Notes: a model not told the origin generated them from the sequence alone. Counted from the first letter of the stretch, positions 46,715-57,040 are shown. The stretch is 64,000 nt of DNA from Thiosocius teredinicola (GCF_002009425.1 NZ_CP019936.1:536001-600000), one strand, 5' to 3'. Numbers and translations are program-made.

Positions 46715-47321
46715 TATCGATCGTGTTGAAATCGAAAAACTGCCGCTGTTTCCACTGAATATCGTGCTGTTTCCCGGCGGCTTGTTGCCGCTGCGGATCT
46801 TCGAGCCACGCTACCTGCGCATGGTGAGTGAATGCCTGCGTAGTCAAACGCCGTTCGCCGTGGCATCGATTATCGACGGTGTCGAAGCCGGCGGTATTGC
46901 TACCACGATGCCGCGCGGGACCGTCGCCAAAATTATCGATTGGGAACAACATGAAGACGGCTTGCTCGGCCTGCTGTGTGAAGGCGAGCAGATGTTTACG
47001 CTGGGTGAGGTAACGGTCGAACACGATCAGCTGCAACGCGCCGAGATCGTTCGCCGACCGCCGGAACCGGAACAGGAGATTCCCGAGCAACTCGAATGGA
47101 TGGCGCAGATGCTCAACGATCTGTTGCCGCAGGTCGGCCCGCCGTTCGATCGCCTGATCAGGGAAAAACCGAGCGCCAACCATGTGGCCGGTCGGCTGAT
47201 CGAACTGTTGCCGTTGCCCCTTGCCAGCAAGCAGGAGATGTTTGAGCTACCCGACAGCATTGCCCGTTTGCGGCGGCTCGAAGAACTCGTTCACCCGGAT
47301 GGCAGCAGCTTCAACGCCTGA
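46704..47321 (+). CDS. LON peptidase substrate-binding domain protein
   Basis: This 205-aa protein has only the LON N-terminal domain (LPLFPLNIVLFPGGLLPLRIFEPRYLRMV near residue 13) and lacks the ATPase and protease parts. Small stand-alone LON-N proteins are common and may bind protein substrates. It overlaps ubiX and is likely cotranscribed. It is convergent with the DedA-like gene, whose stop is two bases away. Confidence 0.88.
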   Translation: MIADIDRVEIEKLPLFPLNIVLFPGGLLPLRIFEPRYLRMVSECLRSQTPFAVASIIDGVEAGGIATTMPRGTVAKIIDWEQHEDGLLGLLCEGEQMFTLGEVTVEHDQLQRAEIVRRPPEPEQEIPEQLEWMAQMLNDLLPQVGPPFDRLIREKPSANHVAGRLIELLPLPLASKQEMFELPDSIARLRRLEELVHPDGSSFNA

Positions 47322-47322
47322 G

Positions 47323-47928
47323 TCAGCGTCTCCTTGGCCACCACTGCCATAGCATCCACACGACCACGATAATGCTGATCGCGGCGACCGGAAACAGCAG
47401 GTAGCGCCAGTCGCCTTGCTCGCCCATCTCGCCGAGGATGATGCCGGGTGTCAGGTACGCCGGCGCCCAAACGAGTGCGGACAGGATGTTGGCGATGTAG
47501 AAGCGTTTCGGCGGCATGCGCATCAAACCCGCAACCAAGGGCACGATGGCGCGGATCGGTCCGAAGAAGCGTCCCAACGCCACGCTGATATCGCCGTACT
47601 TCTGAAAGAAGGTGATGCCCTTCTGCAGATGGTCGGGGTGTAGCCGGAACCAGCGCCAGCGTGCGGTGACGTACTCGAAGTGGTGCCCCAGCCAGTAACT
47701 CAGGCCGTCGCCGATGATCGCGCCGATGACCGCCCACAGGCACATGCTCCAGAAATCCAGCACACCGGCACCGATCAGCGCGCCGGCGCCGAGCAGGATC
47801 ACGACCCCGGGCACAATCACGCCGACCACGGCCAGCGACTCGGCCAACGCCACACCGAACACGACCCAGCCGGCATACGATGGGTTGTGCTCGATCCAGA
47901 CCAGCAGTTCAGAGAACCATTCGCTCAA
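47323..47928 (-). CDS. DedA-family membrane protein
   Basis: This 201-aa protein has about five helices and the DedA signature LGRFFGPIRAIVPLVAGLMRM with a preceding GDGLSYWLGHHF. DedA/Tvp38 proteins flip phospholipids or undecaprenyl phosphate across the membrane. It is 10 bp downstream of hemL on the same strand, which suggests cotranscription by chance of arrangement. Confidence 0.9.
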   Translation of the reverse strand: MSEWFSELLVWIEHNPSYAGWVVFGVALAESLAVVGVIVPGVVILLGAGALIGAGVLDFWSMCLWAVIGAIIGDGLSYWLGHHFEYVTARWRWFRLHPDHLQKGITFFQKYGDISVALGRFFGPIRAIVPLVAGLMRMPPKRFYIANILSALVWAPAYLTPGIILGEMGEQGDWRYLLFPVAAISIIVVVWMLWQWWPRRR

Positions 47929-47938
47929 GCAGGTGACA

Positions 47939-49222
47939 TCAACTCAGTGAGGCGAAGGCCGATTCGGCCGCAGCGATGGTCGCGGCGATGTCGTCGTCGC
48001 TGTGTGCGGCCGACACGAAGCCGGCCTCGAACGCCGACGGTGCGAGATAAACGCCATGCTCGAGCATGGCATGGAAGAACGCCTTGAAGCGCTCCTGATC
48101 GCACGCCGTGGCGCCGGCGAAATCGGTGACCTTGTCTTGGTCGGTGAAGAACAGGCCGAACATGCCGCCGACGTGGTTCTCGGTCATCGGGATGCCGGCC
48201 TTGCCGGCGGCTTCCAACATGCCGGCGACCAGCTTGTCGACCTTGGCGCCCAGTTGATCGAAGAAGCCGGGCATCGCGATCAGCTCGAGCGTTTTCAGCC
48301 CGGCGCTCATGGCCACCGGGTTGCCGGAGAGCGTGCCAGCCTGGTAGACGGGACCGAGCGGCGCGATTTTTTCCATAATGTCGCGTCGACCGCCGAATGC
48401 CCCGACCGGCATGCCGCCGCCGATCACCTTGCCCAACGTGGTCAGGTCCGGTTTGACGTTGTAAACCGCCTGCGCGCCACCGAGGGCGACGCGGAAACCG
48501 GTCATCACCTCGTCGAAGATCAGGACCGCGCCGTGCTGGTCGCAGACCTCGCGCAGCCCCTGCAGAAAGCCCGGTTGCGGCGGGATGCAGTTCATATTGC
48601 CGGCCACCGGCTCGACGATGATGCAGGCGATCTGATCGCCGGCCTCGGCAAAGGCATCGCGCACCTGGTCGAGATCGTTGTAACTCAGCGTGATGGTGTG
48701 TTCGGCAAGTGCCGCGGGCACGCCGGGTGACGACGGTTCGCCCAGGGTCAGCAAACCGGAGCCGGCCTTTACCAACAAGGAGTCGGAATGGCCGTGATAG
48801 CAACCCTCGAACTTGACGATCTTGTCGCGCCCGGTGAAGCCGCGTGCCAGGCGGATCGCCGACATCGTCGCCTCGGTGCCGGAAGACACCATGCGCACCA
48901 GCTCGATCGACGGCACCAGCTCGCAGACACGATCGGCCATGCGGGTTTCCAGCTCGGTGGGCGCGCCGAATGACAGACCGCGATAGATCGCATCGGAAAC
49001 TGCCTCGATAACCTCTGGATGGGCATGGCCGAGGATCATCGGTCCCCACGATCCGACGTAGTCGATGTAGCGTTTGCCGTCGGGGTCGAACAGGTAGGGG
49101 CCGCCGGCACTGTCGATGAATACCGGCGTTCCGCCTACGCCTTTGAACGCGCGTACCGGCGAGTTGACGCCTCCCGGGATATGGCGTTGGGCGTGTTCGA
49201 AGCGGTCATCTGCGGCACTCAT
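47939..49222 (-). CDS. hemL: Glutamate-1-semialdehyde 2,1-aminomutase
   Basis: This 427-aa PLP enzyme has [16 protein letters not shown] and the Schiff-base lysine in [19 protein letters not shown], plus [14 protein letters not shown]. It makes 5-aminolevulinate from glutamate-1-semialdehyde, the C5 heme pathway. Its ATG overlaps the thiE stop by 4 bp, placing it at the end of thiD-thiE-hemL, an order seen in many gammaproteobacteria. Confidence 0.97.
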   Translation of the reverse strand: MSAADDRFEHAQRHIPGGVNSPVRAFKGVGGTPVFIDSAGGPYLFDPDGKRYIDYVGSWGPMILGHAHPEVIEAVSDAIYRGLSFGAPTELETRMADRVCELVPSIELVRMVSSGTEATMSAIRLARGFTGRDKIVKFEGCYHGHSDSLLVKAGSGLLTLGEPSSPGVPAALAEHTITLSYNDLDQVRDAFAEAGDQIACIIVEPVAGNMNCIPPQPGFLQGLREVCDQHGAVLIFDEVMTGFRVALGGAQAVYNVKPDLTTLGKVIGGGMPVGAFGGRRDIMEKIAPLGPVYQAGTLSGNPVAMSAGLKTLELIAMPGFFDQLGAKVDKLVAGMLEAAGKAGIPMTENHVGGMFGLFFTDQDKVTDFAGATACDQERFKAFFHAMLEHGVYLAPSAFEAGFVSAAHSDDDIAATIAAAESAFASLS

Positions 49223-49863
49223 GGCGCGGCCTCCTGGCTGGTGTCAAAACATCGGGCGAATGCCTCGGCGGCGCGACGGATGTCGTCGCTGGCGAACAGC
49301 GCGCTGATCACGGCAAGCATGTCGGCGCCGGCGTGTACCAAGGCCGCGCCATTCTCGGGGCTTATCCCGCCGATCGCAACCATGGGCAGGCCCAGTTCGC
49401 GCCGCGTGCGCTCGAGCAGGCCGAGCTCAGCGCGTACTGCATCCGGTTTGGTCGGCGAGGCGTAGAAGCTACCAAATGCCACATAGTCGGCGCCCTGTGC
49501 CGCGGCCGCGACGGCGCGTTCGAACTGGTTGTAGCACGAGACGCCGATGATGCAATCGGCGCCCAGGCGTTCGCGGGCCTTGGTCAACGGCAGATCTTCG
49601 CGGCCGAGGTGAACGCCGTCGGCACCAACGGCAGCTGCCAGATCGACATCGTCGTTGATCAGCAAGAGCGCGCCATGTCGGTCGCAGACGCTTTTCAAGG
49701 CCTGCGCTTCGGTAAGCCGCCGATCCACGTCGCTCGACTTGTCGCGATACTGGATGATGCGTGCGCCGCCGGCGATGCCGGCCTCGACGCGCCCGGCGAG
49801 TCGTTCGGCACCGAGTGGCCGGTTTTCGGTGATTGCGTACAGTCCGCGCAGTTTCTGCTTCAT
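49219..49863 (-). CDS. thiE: Thiamine phosphate synthase
   Basis: This 214-aa TIM-barrel protein has [12 protein letters not shown] at the start, [30 protein letters not shown] and [11 protein letters not shown], all ThiE motifs. It couples HMP-PP and THZ-P to thiamine phosphate. ATG 49863 overlaps the thiD stop (ATGA), which is the reason it is chosen over an upstream start at 49884. Confidence 0.95.
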   Translation of the reverse strand: MKQKLRGLYAITENRPLGAERLAGRVEAGIAGGARIIQYRDKSSDVDRRLTEAQALKSVCDRHGALLLINDDVDLAAAVGADGVHLGREDLPLTKARERLGADCIIGVSCYNQFERAVAAAAQGADYVAFGSFYASPTKPDAVRAELGLLERTRRELGLPMVAIGGISPENGAALVHAGADMLAVISALFASDDIRRAAEAFARCFDTSQEAAP

Positions 49864-50633
49864 CGTGTTCTCGTTGGCAACCACTGACCGTCGCTGACCT
49901 GGTTACCGCGTTGCAGTGACTGCCAGGTAAATGCCTGTGCTTTCTCCACAGCGTCGTCCAGTGGCATGCCCAACCCGAGGTGCAACGCGCAGGCGCTGGC
50001 GAGTGTGCAGCCAGACCCATGGTAGCGGTGCGGCAGCAGCGGATAGCGATAGGTACGCGTTGCGGCGCCTTTGCACAGCAACAGGTTGTCGACCTGGTCG
50101 GACTCGGCCTCGTCGGCGCCGGTCAACAATACGGCGGACACTCCGTCGCTCAGCAGCTGCTCGGCGGCACCTTGCGGGTCGTCTATACCGGTCAGGCGCC
50201 GAGCTTCGGCGCGATTGGGGGTGAGCAGCGTGCTACGTGGCAGCAGATCGCGGCGAATGGCCTGGGCCAGATCGCGTCCGCCGTCCAGGTCGAATCCGCC
50301 ACCCGCCGCCAGCACCGGGTCGACGACGACCGGCCCTACAAAACCGGCAAGCAACTCAGCCAGCAACGGCACGAACCCGGGATCGCCGATCAGGCCGATC
50401 TTTATCGCATCGAAGGCCACGTCGGCCTGCAGCACCGCCAGCTGCCGGCGCAGGACGTCGGGCGGCGTCGGTTCGATGGAATGAATGTTTTTGGTGTCTT
50501 GAACGGTCAAGGCGGTGACCAGCGTCATCGCGCGTCCGCCGAGCGCAGCGGCCGTTTCGATGTCGGCCTGGATACCGGCGCCGCCGCTCGGGTCGTGGCC
50601 GCCAATGCAGAGGATGATCGGGGTGCGTTGCAT
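49860..50633 (-). CDS. thiD: Hydroxymethylpyrimidine (phosphate) kinase
   Basis: This 257-aa ribokinase-fold protein has [17 protein letters not shown] near the start, [12 protein letters not shown] and a late [18 protein letters not shown], matching ThiD. It phosphorylates HMP and HMP-P in thiamine synthesis. It starts the thiD-thiE-hemL unit. I looked for a TPP riboswitch before it and found none in the 143 bp to the rubredoxin gene. Confidence 0.95.
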   Translation of the reverse strand: MQRTPIILCIGGHDPSGGAGIQADIETAAALGGRAMTLVTALTVQDTKNIHSIEPTPPDVLRRQLAVLQADVAFDAIKIGLIGDPGFVPLLAELLAGFVGPVVVDPVLAAGGGFDLDGGRDLAQAIRRDLLPRSTLLTPNRAEARRLTGIDDPQGAAEQLLSDGVSAVLLTGADEAESDQVDNLLLCKGAATRTYRYPLLPHRYHGSGCTLASACALHLGLGMPLDDAVEKAQAFTWQSLQRGNQVSDGQWLPTRTR

Positions 50634-50776
50634 GGGGCGGCGATTGTATCAGCCGCGTGCTCCAACCGCGGCAGAGGCGTCAAACCCGACTGCCAGCCGG
50701 TCATCAACCGCCGGCGATCTGGCAGAATACCCCCAGATCCGTTTGTATGATCGATAAAGAGGAAACGACAACAACT

Positions 50777-50941
50777 ATGAAGACGTATATGTGCGTGATC
50801 TGCGGTTTTGTTTACGACGAAGCCAAGGGGCTGCCGGACGAGGGTATTGCACCCGGCACCAAGTGGGACGACATCCCGCTGAACTGGAAATGCCCGGAAT
50901 GCGGCGCCGGCAAAGACGATTTCGAACTGGTGGAAATCTGA
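50777..50941 (+). CDS. Rubredoxin
   Basis: This 54-aa protein has the two iron-binding CxxC pairs CVICG and CPECG, the aromatic core (Y4, Y13, W30, W37) and acidic pI of rubredoxin, a one-iron electron carrier. AGAGGAAA lies upstream at rather long spacing. It is divergent from thiD and begins a short cluster with a DUF5063 gene and an A-type Fe-S carrier, so a redox link is possible. The partner enzyme is not in view. Confidence 0.96.
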   Translation: MKTYMCVICGFVYDEAKGLPDEGIAPGTKWDDIPLNWKCPECGAGKDDFELVEI

Positions 50942-51141
50942 CGCAGCGGCGCGCCGCAAATTTAGCCGCTTGTTTGTGTTCACATTTTTGCGGCTTGCTC
51001 ACTTTTTACATGCCGTGGGCCTTTGCCGAAGGCAAATCTCGACTACACTTTAGTCAGTCCATTGTGTACCAAATGCTGCAAAAACAATAACTTGCGGCCG
51101 GGTGCCTTGTTGCCTGAAAGCCGTACCTCCGTGGAGGGGCC

Positions 51142-51618
51142 ATGTCGCCACAAACACAGGATCTTCTCATCATCGCGCGCCGTTACTGCGAGCTTGTCGA
51201 GGGCTTGCAGGAAGGTGATCGCGCACCCCTGGCCAAGATCAATGAATTGCTTCCCCGCCTGCACGCTGCGATGACGGCGCTCGCGCCGATCGATGAAGGC
51301 AGCTTCGATCCGGCGGTTGATCTGGACCAGCGCTTTGAGCTGTTCAGCCGCTTGCACCGCCTGCTGGGAGACCTGGACCCCTACTGGATGGAGTACGACG
51401 TGACGCCCGATCGTCAGGAAATGAGCGGCAGTCTTGCCGACGACCTGACCGACATCTATTGCGAGCTCAAGAACGGCCTGACGCGCATCGAAGGCTCGCA
51501 GGACGCAGACCGGACCCTGGGCAGGTGGCGAACCGGGTTCTGCAAACACTGGGGGCAGCATGTGGTGGACGCCGAGCGTCATCTATACTCACTTTCTGCG
51601 CGGGATCGGCTGTACTGA
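51142..51618 (+). CDS. DUF5063-family protein
   Basis: This 158-aa soluble, helical, acidic protein starts MSPQTQDLLIIARRYCELVE and has RFELFSRLHRLLGDLDPYWMEYD and WRTGFCKHWGQHVVDAE. The pattern fits DUF5063, whose function is unknown. GGAGGGG before the ATG supports the start. It is between rubredoxin and the A-type carrier. Confidence 0.78.
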   Translation: MSPQTQDLLIIARRYCELVEGLQEGDRAPLAKINELLPRLHAAMTALAPIDEGSFDPAVDLDQRFELFSRLHRLLGDLDPYWMEYDVTPDRQEMSGSLADDLTDIYCELKNGLTRIEGSQDADRTLGRWRTGFCKHWGQHVVDAERHLYSLSARDRLY

Positions 51619-51681
51619 AAAGTCGACACCGCAATGGTAGACTGCCGACCTATCTCCAGTTTGTAGCCTTGAAGCAGGTGA

Positions 51682-52056
51682 ATGAATATGACGCATGCGG
51701 TACTTACCGAGAGCGATTTGACCCTGACCACACCGGCCCAGGGCAAGATGGCCGAGTTGCTCGGTCAGGTTGAAGACAACATCGAAGGTGTCCGTGTTTT
51801 TGCCACGCCCGGTGGCTGTAGCGGCATCAGCTTCGGCATGACCTTCACCGATCAATTGAACGACGACGACAATGTGCGTGAGCTTGAAGGCGTGCGCGTG
51901 ATTGTCGATCCGGGCACGCTTGAATACCTGCGCGGGGTCGAGATCGACTTCGTCGATGGCGGTGACGGCGACGCACGATTCGTGTTCAACAACCTGCAGC
52001 CCGTCGGCGGCGGCTGCGGCACCTGCGGTTCGTCGCAGGGCGGTGGTTGCTCCTGA
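51682..52056 (+). CDS. Unusual A-type iron-sulfur carrier (IscA/ErpA-like)
   Basis: This 124-aa protein has the A-type fold with GGCSGISFGMTF in the middle and a C-terminal cysteine cluster, CGTCGSSQGGGCS. Standard A-type carriers end with CGCG; here two residues separate the pair (CGTC) and an extra Cys follows, so metal binding may differ. A standard ErpA is at 58344. Start at 51682 or 51688 is possible, the first having AGGTGA upstream. It may mature or repair a redox protein such as the nearby rubredoxin, but that is inference. Confidence 0.82.
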   Translation: MNMTHAVLTESDLTLTTPAQGKMAELLGQVEDNIEGVRVFATPGGCSGISFGMTFTDQLNDDDNVRELEGVRVIVDPGTLEYLRGVEIDFVDGGDGDARFVFNNLQPVGGGCGTCGSSQGGGCS

Positions 52057-52080
52057 TCGGCGTCTGCCAGATCGCATCGA

Positions 52081-52106
52081 AAAAGCCCGCTGATGCGGGC
52101 TTTTTT
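52081..52106 (+). terminator. Intrinsic terminator after the A-type carrier
   Basis: AAAAGCCCGC, loop TGAT, GCGGGC and TTTTTT form a clear stem with T-run 25 bp after the stop. It lies in the convergent gap before the TPR gene. Confidence 0.93.
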
Positions 52107-52135
52107 ATGTGTGTACTGCGCTTGGACGTTGATCG

Positions 52136-54178
52136 TCAGTCGATGTCCTTCTCAATGCGGCTTCTCACCCAGTCGACATAGTCGCTGGTCTCGTCTTCCA
52201 TCTGCAGGGCGATGTTGAGGTCGGCGCGCGCCTTCTCGCGATTGCCGAGTTGCCAGGCCACCCACGCCAGGCGTGCCCTGTCGGTGGCGTCCTCGCCATA
52301 TTCGAGCGTCTGTTCCAGCTGTTTCGCTGCCTCGCCGAGCTTGCTGGCGTCGATATAGGTCAACGCCAGCGCACGGTGCAGGCGTTGGGTCTTGATGCCG
52401 GCGTTCATCGCTTCGACCAACAGCGGATAGGCCTCGACATAACGCTGTTGCCCGACCAGCGCGACGCCGAGATCGGCCTGTGTGGCCGTATGCCCGGGGC
52501 GGCGCTGCAATGCCTCCTTCAGGCTCATCTCCGCGCCGAGCGGATCGTCGAGGGCAAGGCGCGTCACGCCCAGCCAATAGTGCGATTGGGCGGCGGTGGG
52601 TTGGAGCTCGATTGCGGTTTCGAAATTGGCGACGGCCTCGGCGTGTGCGCCGAGTTCGTATTGCGCCCTGCCGAGCACGAAATAGGCGTCGCGTGACGAC
52701 CAGAAACCGGTGAAGTTCTTGTCCTGTGCCGCCTCCATGGCTGCCAGAGCATGATTGCGCGCCTTCTGCGGATGGCCTTTTTCCAGCTCGGCCTTGGCCA
52801 ACTCCAGTCGGCCCTCCATGTAGTGTGGGTCGTGTGCGATTTCGCTTTCGAACAGGCCGGCATGCGACCACCAGCGAGCATTGGAAAAGCCAGTCATCAC
52901 GCCGAGCACCAGGATCAGGGGCACATAGATCAGCGCCTCGCTGCCGGCGACCAGTTGCCTGCCCACCGGTCGCCACAGCAGGAAAAGGCCGTGGGTCACC
53001 GCAAAAACCAGACCCCAGGCGGCGATATAGAGTGACTGGCTGGTGTGGTAGTGATCGCTGGGAAAGATCCCGACGCCGGGGATCGACCACAACAGAAACC
53101 ACGCAACCCCGAATGCCGCCGGTTGTTTGAGCGAAAAGCCGATGACCGTGCCGCCGATCAACAGCAATGTGCCGAGCAGGGCGGCGACCTCGCCAGCTCC
53201 CCAGGACAAGGTAACCCGCCAGGCATCCGAGACGACCGGCTCGGCCGGCAACAGCACCTCTTCGATCATGTACCACAGGTGGCGCAACGCCGAGCCGAGG
53301 TTGTTGGCGACGCTCTCGGTTGGATAGGCCGCACCGAATTCGATGCTGCCCAACATCAGGCTGCGTAGCGCCAGTATGCCGAGCAGGGTAGCCATCACCA
53401 GGCCCGCGCCGGTCCAGCGCAACATCGACATGCCGGCCAGCGGTTTGCGGCCCCTTTCCTTGCTCTCGAATGCCGCGACCAGCCCAACCAGCAGCGGCAG
53501 CACGTAGGCGGTCTCATGCGCCAGCATGGCGGCCGATGTGGCGACGACCATCAGGATCATCCAGCGTTTGGCGTGACCGTGGCGCGAGTTGCTGGTCGCC
53601 TGCAGCCGCGTGAACAGCACCAGCGCCCAGATGCTGAACAGGGCGGCAAGCAGATACGGGAGGCCCCCGATCCAGGCCACGCTGCTGACGGTCGCCGGAT
53701 GCACGGCGAACACGGCTGCCGCCCACGCAGCGATGCGTTTGCCATGGCGCCGATGCGACAGCAGGTGGCGGCCGAGCGCATACAGGCCGATCACGACGAG
53801 GATGTGCAGCAGCACGTTTTCCAGGTGGAAACAGAACGCGCAGTCGCCCCACAGCCCCCAGCTGATGGTGTTGGCGATCAAGGTCAGCGGCTGCCAACTA
53901 GCCGACATGCCTTCGGTGCTGTTGCCGAGAATACGCGCGCGATAGGCCGAGCGTGTTTCACTGAGCGCCGCCGACAGGTCGTCCATCGAGTGCATGCGAT
54001 AGGCGCCGGCAAGGATGTCCTCGCGATCGCTCCAGACGAAGCCGCCCGCCAGGGCGCTGGCGAACACCACCAACACCAGCGCGATCAACAGTTGCACGTG
54101 GAAACGCCGCGTCTTGGCGATCTCTTCCGGGCTGCGTTGTCGCCGCATTCTCTTGGTGGTTTGCGTGGTTTCAGACAT
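52136..54178 (-). CDS. Membrane protein with TPR repeats, TMTC/O-mannosyltransferase-like
   Basis: This 680-aa protein has one helix near residues 27-46, about 10 further helices to about residue 430, then TPR repeats from about 460 to 670 (for example EAVANFETAIELQPTAAQSHYWLG). The membrane part has the AVHPATVSSVAWIGGLPYLLAALF block of TMTC-like transferases. Such proteins may glycosylate exported proteins using lipid-linked sugars. It is the last of a four-gene group with hemJ. Function is inferred. Confidence 0.75.
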   Translation of the reverse strand: MSETTQTTKRMRRQRSPEEIAKTRRFHVQLLIALVLVVFASALAGGFVWSDREDILAGAYRMHSMDDLSAALSETRSAYRARILGNSTEGMSASWQPLTLIANTISWGLWGDCAFCFHLENVLLHILVVIGLYALGRHLLSHRRHGKRIAAWAAAVFAVHPATVSSVAWIGGLPYLLAALFSIWALVLFTRLQATSNSRHGHAKRWMILMVVATSAAMLAHETAYVLPLLVGLVAAFESKERGRKPLAGMSMLRWTGAGLVMATLLGILALRSLMLGSIEFGAAYPTESVANNLGSALRHLWYMIEEVLLPAEPVVSDAWRVTLSWGAGEVAALLGTLLLIGGTVIGFSLKQPAAFGVAWFLLWSIPGVGIFPSDHYHTSQSLYIAAWGLVFAVTHGLFLLWRPVGRQLVAGSEALIYVPLILVLGVMTGFSNARWWSHAGLFESEIAHDPHYMEGRLELAKAELEKGHPQKARNHALAAMEAAQDKNFTGFWSSRDAYFVLGRAQYELGAHAEAVANFETAIELQPTAAQSHYWLGVTRLALDDPLGAEMSLKEALQRRPGHTATQADLGVALVGQQRYVEAYPLLVEAMNAGIKTQRLHRALALTYIDASKLGEAAKQLEQTLEYGEDATDRARLAWVAWQLGNREKARADLNIALQMEDETSDYVDWVRSRIEKDID

Positions 54179-54202
54179 GTCGGTGCGGCCGATGGGGCGG
54201 TG

Positions 54203-54625
54203 TCAGACGGGCTTCAAAACCGCCAGCAGCACGATGGCGATCAGCAACAGCACCGGCAGTTCGTTGAACCAGCGATACCAGACGTGGCTGCGCGTGTTGC
54301 GATCATGTTTGAAGTCGAACAGCAGTTTGCCGCAGTAGATGTGATAAACCACCAGCAGCGCGATCAGTCCCAGCTTGATGTGCAGCCACAAGTGGCTGCC
54401 GAACGCGGCCCAGGCGTAGTCGTGCAGCATCCAGAAACCGAAGACGAGCGTGAAGATGCCGCCCGGCGTGGTGATGCCGAAGAACAACTTGCGTTCCATG
54501 ATCTTGAAGCGGTCGATCGACGCTTGGTCGTCGCTCATCGCGTGGTAGACATACAGACGGGGCAGGTAGAACAGCCCTGCGAACCAGGTCACCATGCCGA
54601 TCAGGTGCCATGCTTTCAGCCACAT
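54203..54625 (-). CDS. hemJ: Protoporphyrinogen IX oxidase HemJ
   Basis: This 140-aa protein has four helices and the HemJ pattern: AWHLIGMVTWFAGLFYLPRL with His7 and Arg23, HAM, ERKLFFGITTPGG and LWLHIKLGLIALLVVYH. It makes protoporphyrin IX in heme synthesis, using an unknown electron acceptor, in the inner membrane. It is 5 bp from the thioredoxin-like gene. hemL elsewhere in the window serves the same pathway. Confidence 0.9.
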   Translation of the reverse strand: MWLKAWHLIGMVTWFAGLFYLPRLYVYHAMSDDQASIDRFKIMERKLFFGITTPGGIFTLVFGFWMLHDYAWAAFGSHLWLHIKLGLIALLVVYHIYCGKLLFDFKHDRNTRSHVWYRWFNELPVLLLIAIVLLAVLKPV

Positions 54626-54630
54626 TATCG

Positions 54631-55122
54631 TTATCCTCCGAACGTCAGCAGGGTAGCCCGTAACCGGGTCTCGTCTATCGGCCCGTGGGTCTTGAGTCGG
54701 ATATTGCCCTCGGGGTCGACAAGAAAGCTGGTGGGCGTTACATCGACTCCACCGAAGGCGGCGTTTATCTCGCCATGTACATCCAACGCAATCGCGTATC
54801 CCGGTGCGAGCTTCTGCGCAATGTTCATTACTGCGGGCGGCGGATCGCTCGGCAGTGCGACGCCGACGATCTGAAATTTCTCGTCACCGAGGCTCGACTG
54901 GATGCGCGTGAGGTGCGGCATGTCGCGCAGGCAGATCTCGCAGTTGACCGACCAGAAATTGATCAGCACGCTCCGGCCCCGCAGCGAACGGCTGTCAAAG
55001 GTCCTGCCGTCGGTCGTGGTGAACGTCACCTCGGGCATCGCCTGTGGCGACGATCGCATCAGCCACATGCCGCCGACAACGGCAGCGGCCATGACCAGCG
55101 CAGTCAGCAGTTTCTGCATCAT
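54631..55122 (-). CDS. TlpA-like membrane-anchored thioredoxin
   Basis: This 163-aa protein has an N-terminal membrane helix (LLTALVMAAAVVGGMWLM) and a thioredoxin fold with active site NCEICLRDMP, an unusual CEIC, and cis-Pro loop GVDVTPTSFLVD. It should act in the periplasm on disulfides, perhaps for heme or cytochrome proteins. The ATGATG at 55122 overlaps the DUF4126 stop, fixing the start. It differs from CcmG (WCPEC). Confidence 0.88.
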   Translation of the reverse strand: MMQKLLTALVMAAAVVGGMWLMRSSPQAMPEVTFTTTDGRTFDSRSLRGRSVLINFWSVNCEICLRDMPHLTRIQSSLGDEKFQIVGVALPSDPPPAVMNIAQKLAPGYAIALDVHGEINAAFGGVDVTPTSFLVDPEGNIRLKTHGPIDETRLRATLLTFGG

Positions 55123-55826
55123 GGTGCCGAGCGTCCGGCCGGATTGTCGTCGTCGTACAGCGCGTTCAGCAACGCCTTGCGGCGCGTCGACGCATCGCGC
55201 TGTGCGCTTGGTTGTGCCGATTGCGGCGCGGGCGTCCACCAGGACCGGATCGCACGCGCTACCTTCTTGATCGCGCGCCAGATGCGCGGCAGCGCCCAGG
55301 CGACCACGAGCAGGAAGACGATTAACAGGGCGACGAACAGCCATGGATAGTTCAACGCGGCCCACAGGCCGGCGATGACCGACAGGTCTTCCGCGATCGA
55401 TGCAGTCCAATTGCTGACCGGTTCGGGCGAGGTGTTGATCAGCACGCGGGTACCGGCCTTGGCGGTATGCGTGGTGGCCGCAAGGCTGCCGCCGAGCAGC
55501 AGTGCGGCGAGTTGGCCTGCCTGGCCGACCTCGATGCCCTGCGCCGCGCCGGCGGCCAGTAGCGCGCCTGCCGGTACGCGGATGAAGGTGTGGATGCCGT
55601 CCCAGAAGGTATCGAAGCCGGGAATCTTGTCGGCGAAGAACTCGACCACGTACATCGTGCCGGCCGCAAACATCACGGTCGGATGGGTGAGTACCTCGAG
55701 GTCCGGCGGCAGATCGACCTGCCCGGTGCTGCCGAACCAACCCAGCACGAAGATCGCAGCATAAAGGTTGATTCCCGATGCCCACGCTGCGCCCAGCATC
55801 AGGGAGATGGCTTCTACCGTTTCCAT
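55119..55826 (-). CDS. DUF4126 membrane protein
   Basis: This 235-aa protein has about five helices and the DUF4126 pattern near the start ([23 protein letters not shown]), followed by [30 protein letters not shown]. The function of the family is unknown. ATG 55826 (METVEA) is chosen; a longer frame from 55856 has no family content. It opens the group with the thioredoxin, hemJ and TPR genes. Confidence 0.85.
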   Translation of the reverse strand: METVEAISLMLGAAWASGINLYAAIFVLGWFGSTGQVDLPPDLEVLTHPTVMFAAGTMYVVEFFADKIPGFDTFWDGIHTFIRVPAGALLAAGAAQGIEVGQAGQLAALLLGGSLAATTHTAKAGTRVLINTSPEPVSNWTASIAEDLSVIAGLWAALNYPWLFVALLIVFLLVVAWALPRIWRAIKKVARAIRSWWTPAPQSAQPSAQRDASTRRKALLNALYDDDNPAGRSAP

Positions 55827-56003
55827 GTTCTCTGCCCGAACGCGTGCCGACGGCAATCGCGGCCCGAGACTTTAACATGTGCCGGCAGGTCTCCACCAAA
55901 CCGAACATGCCGGGGCGGTTCACAAAATACGGTTGCCCAATTCGGGCGTCGAATGCGTTTAGAATACCTCTCCTCACATTTCGCAGAAGGTTCGTTAAAC
56001 GCC

Positions 56004-57035
56004 ATGGTCAAGGTAGGAATCGTCGGAGGCACCGGGTACACCGGGGTGGAATTGCTGCGCCTGTTGGCGATGCATCCGCAAGTCGATGTCGTTCAGATCA
56101 CGTCGCGCGCCGAGGCCGGTCGCAAAGTGTCCGACCTGTACGGCAATCTGCGCGGACATTTTGATCTGGCGTTCTCCGAGCCCGATGCGGACGAACTGGC
56201 CAACTGCGACCTGGTGTTTTTCGCCACGCCCAACGGCACGGCAATGAAAATGGTGCCGGAGCTGCTTGACGCCGGAACGCGCGTGATCGACCTCGCCGCG
56301 GACTTCCGCCTGCAGGATCCTGCGCTGTGGGAGAAGTGGTACGGCATGCCGCACGCGTGCACCGACGTGCTCGATGAAGCCGTGTACGGCCTGCCGGAGA
56401 TCAACCGGGAAGCGATCAAGGAAGCGCGTCTGGTGGCGAATCCCGGGTGTTACCCGACTGCCGCGGCGCTCGGTTTTCTGCCGTTGGTGGAAAACGATCT
56501 GGTCGATTGCTCAGCCCTGGTGGCCGATTGTAAATCCGGTGTCAGCGGCGCCGGCCGCGGCGCCAGTACAGCGATGTTGATGGGTGAGGTCGGCGAGAGT
56601 TTCAAGGCCTACTCGGTGAGCGGGCACCGCCATCTTCCGGAGATCCGCCAGACCCTGACCTGGGCCACCCAGAAGCCGGTAGGCCTGACGTTCGTGCCTC
56701 ATCTGGTGCCGATGATCCGGGGCATCCACGCGACCCTGTATTCCCAGCTCAGCACCGATGTGGAAGATCTCCAGGCGTTGTACGAGCAGCGCTACGCGGA
56801 TGAGCCGTTCGTCGATGTGTTGCCGTCCGGAAGTCATCCTGAAACGCGCAGCGTGCGTGGCGTGAATTACTGCCGTATCGCCGTGCATCGGCCGCAGGGC
56901 GGCGACATGGTGGTGGTACTTTCGGTGATCGACAACCTGACGAAGGGCGCCGCTGGCCAGGCCATCCAGAACTTGAACCTGATGTTCGGCCTCGACGAGC
57001 GCAGCGGCCTGGATCAAGTGGCTCTGCTACCGTAA
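56004..57035 (+). CDS. argC: N-acetyl-gamma-glutamyl-phosphate reductase
   Basis: This 343-aa protein starts [20 protein letters not shown] and has the active-site Cys in [15 protein letters not shown] near residue 152, and [12 protein letters not shown]. It reduces N-acetylglutamyl phosphate in arginine synthesis. ATG 56004 is the only fitting start; a longer upstream frame reads into the opposite gene's promoter. Confidence 0.97.
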   Translation: MVKVGIVGGTGYTGVELLRLLAMHPQVDVVQITSRAEAGRKVSDLYGNLRGHFDLAFSEPDADELANCDLVFFATPNGTAMKMVPELLDAGTRVIDLAADFRLQDPALWEKWYGMPHACTDVLDEAVYGLPEINREAIKEARLVANPGCYPTAAALGFLPLVENDLVDCSALVADCKSGVSGAGRGASTAMLMGEVGESFKAYSVSGHRHLPEIRQTLTWATQKPVGLTFVPHLVPMIRGIHATLYSQLSTDVEDLQALYEQRYADEPFVDVLPSGSHPETRSVRGVNYCRIAVHRPQGGDMVVVLSVIDNLTKGAAGQAIQNLNLMFGLDERSGLDQVALLP

Positions 57036-57040
57036 AGCCT

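Noticed and set aside
50634..50776. Possible TPP riboswitch before thiD
   Set aside because: The conserved CUGAGA and ACCUGA-type elements of the THI box are not present.
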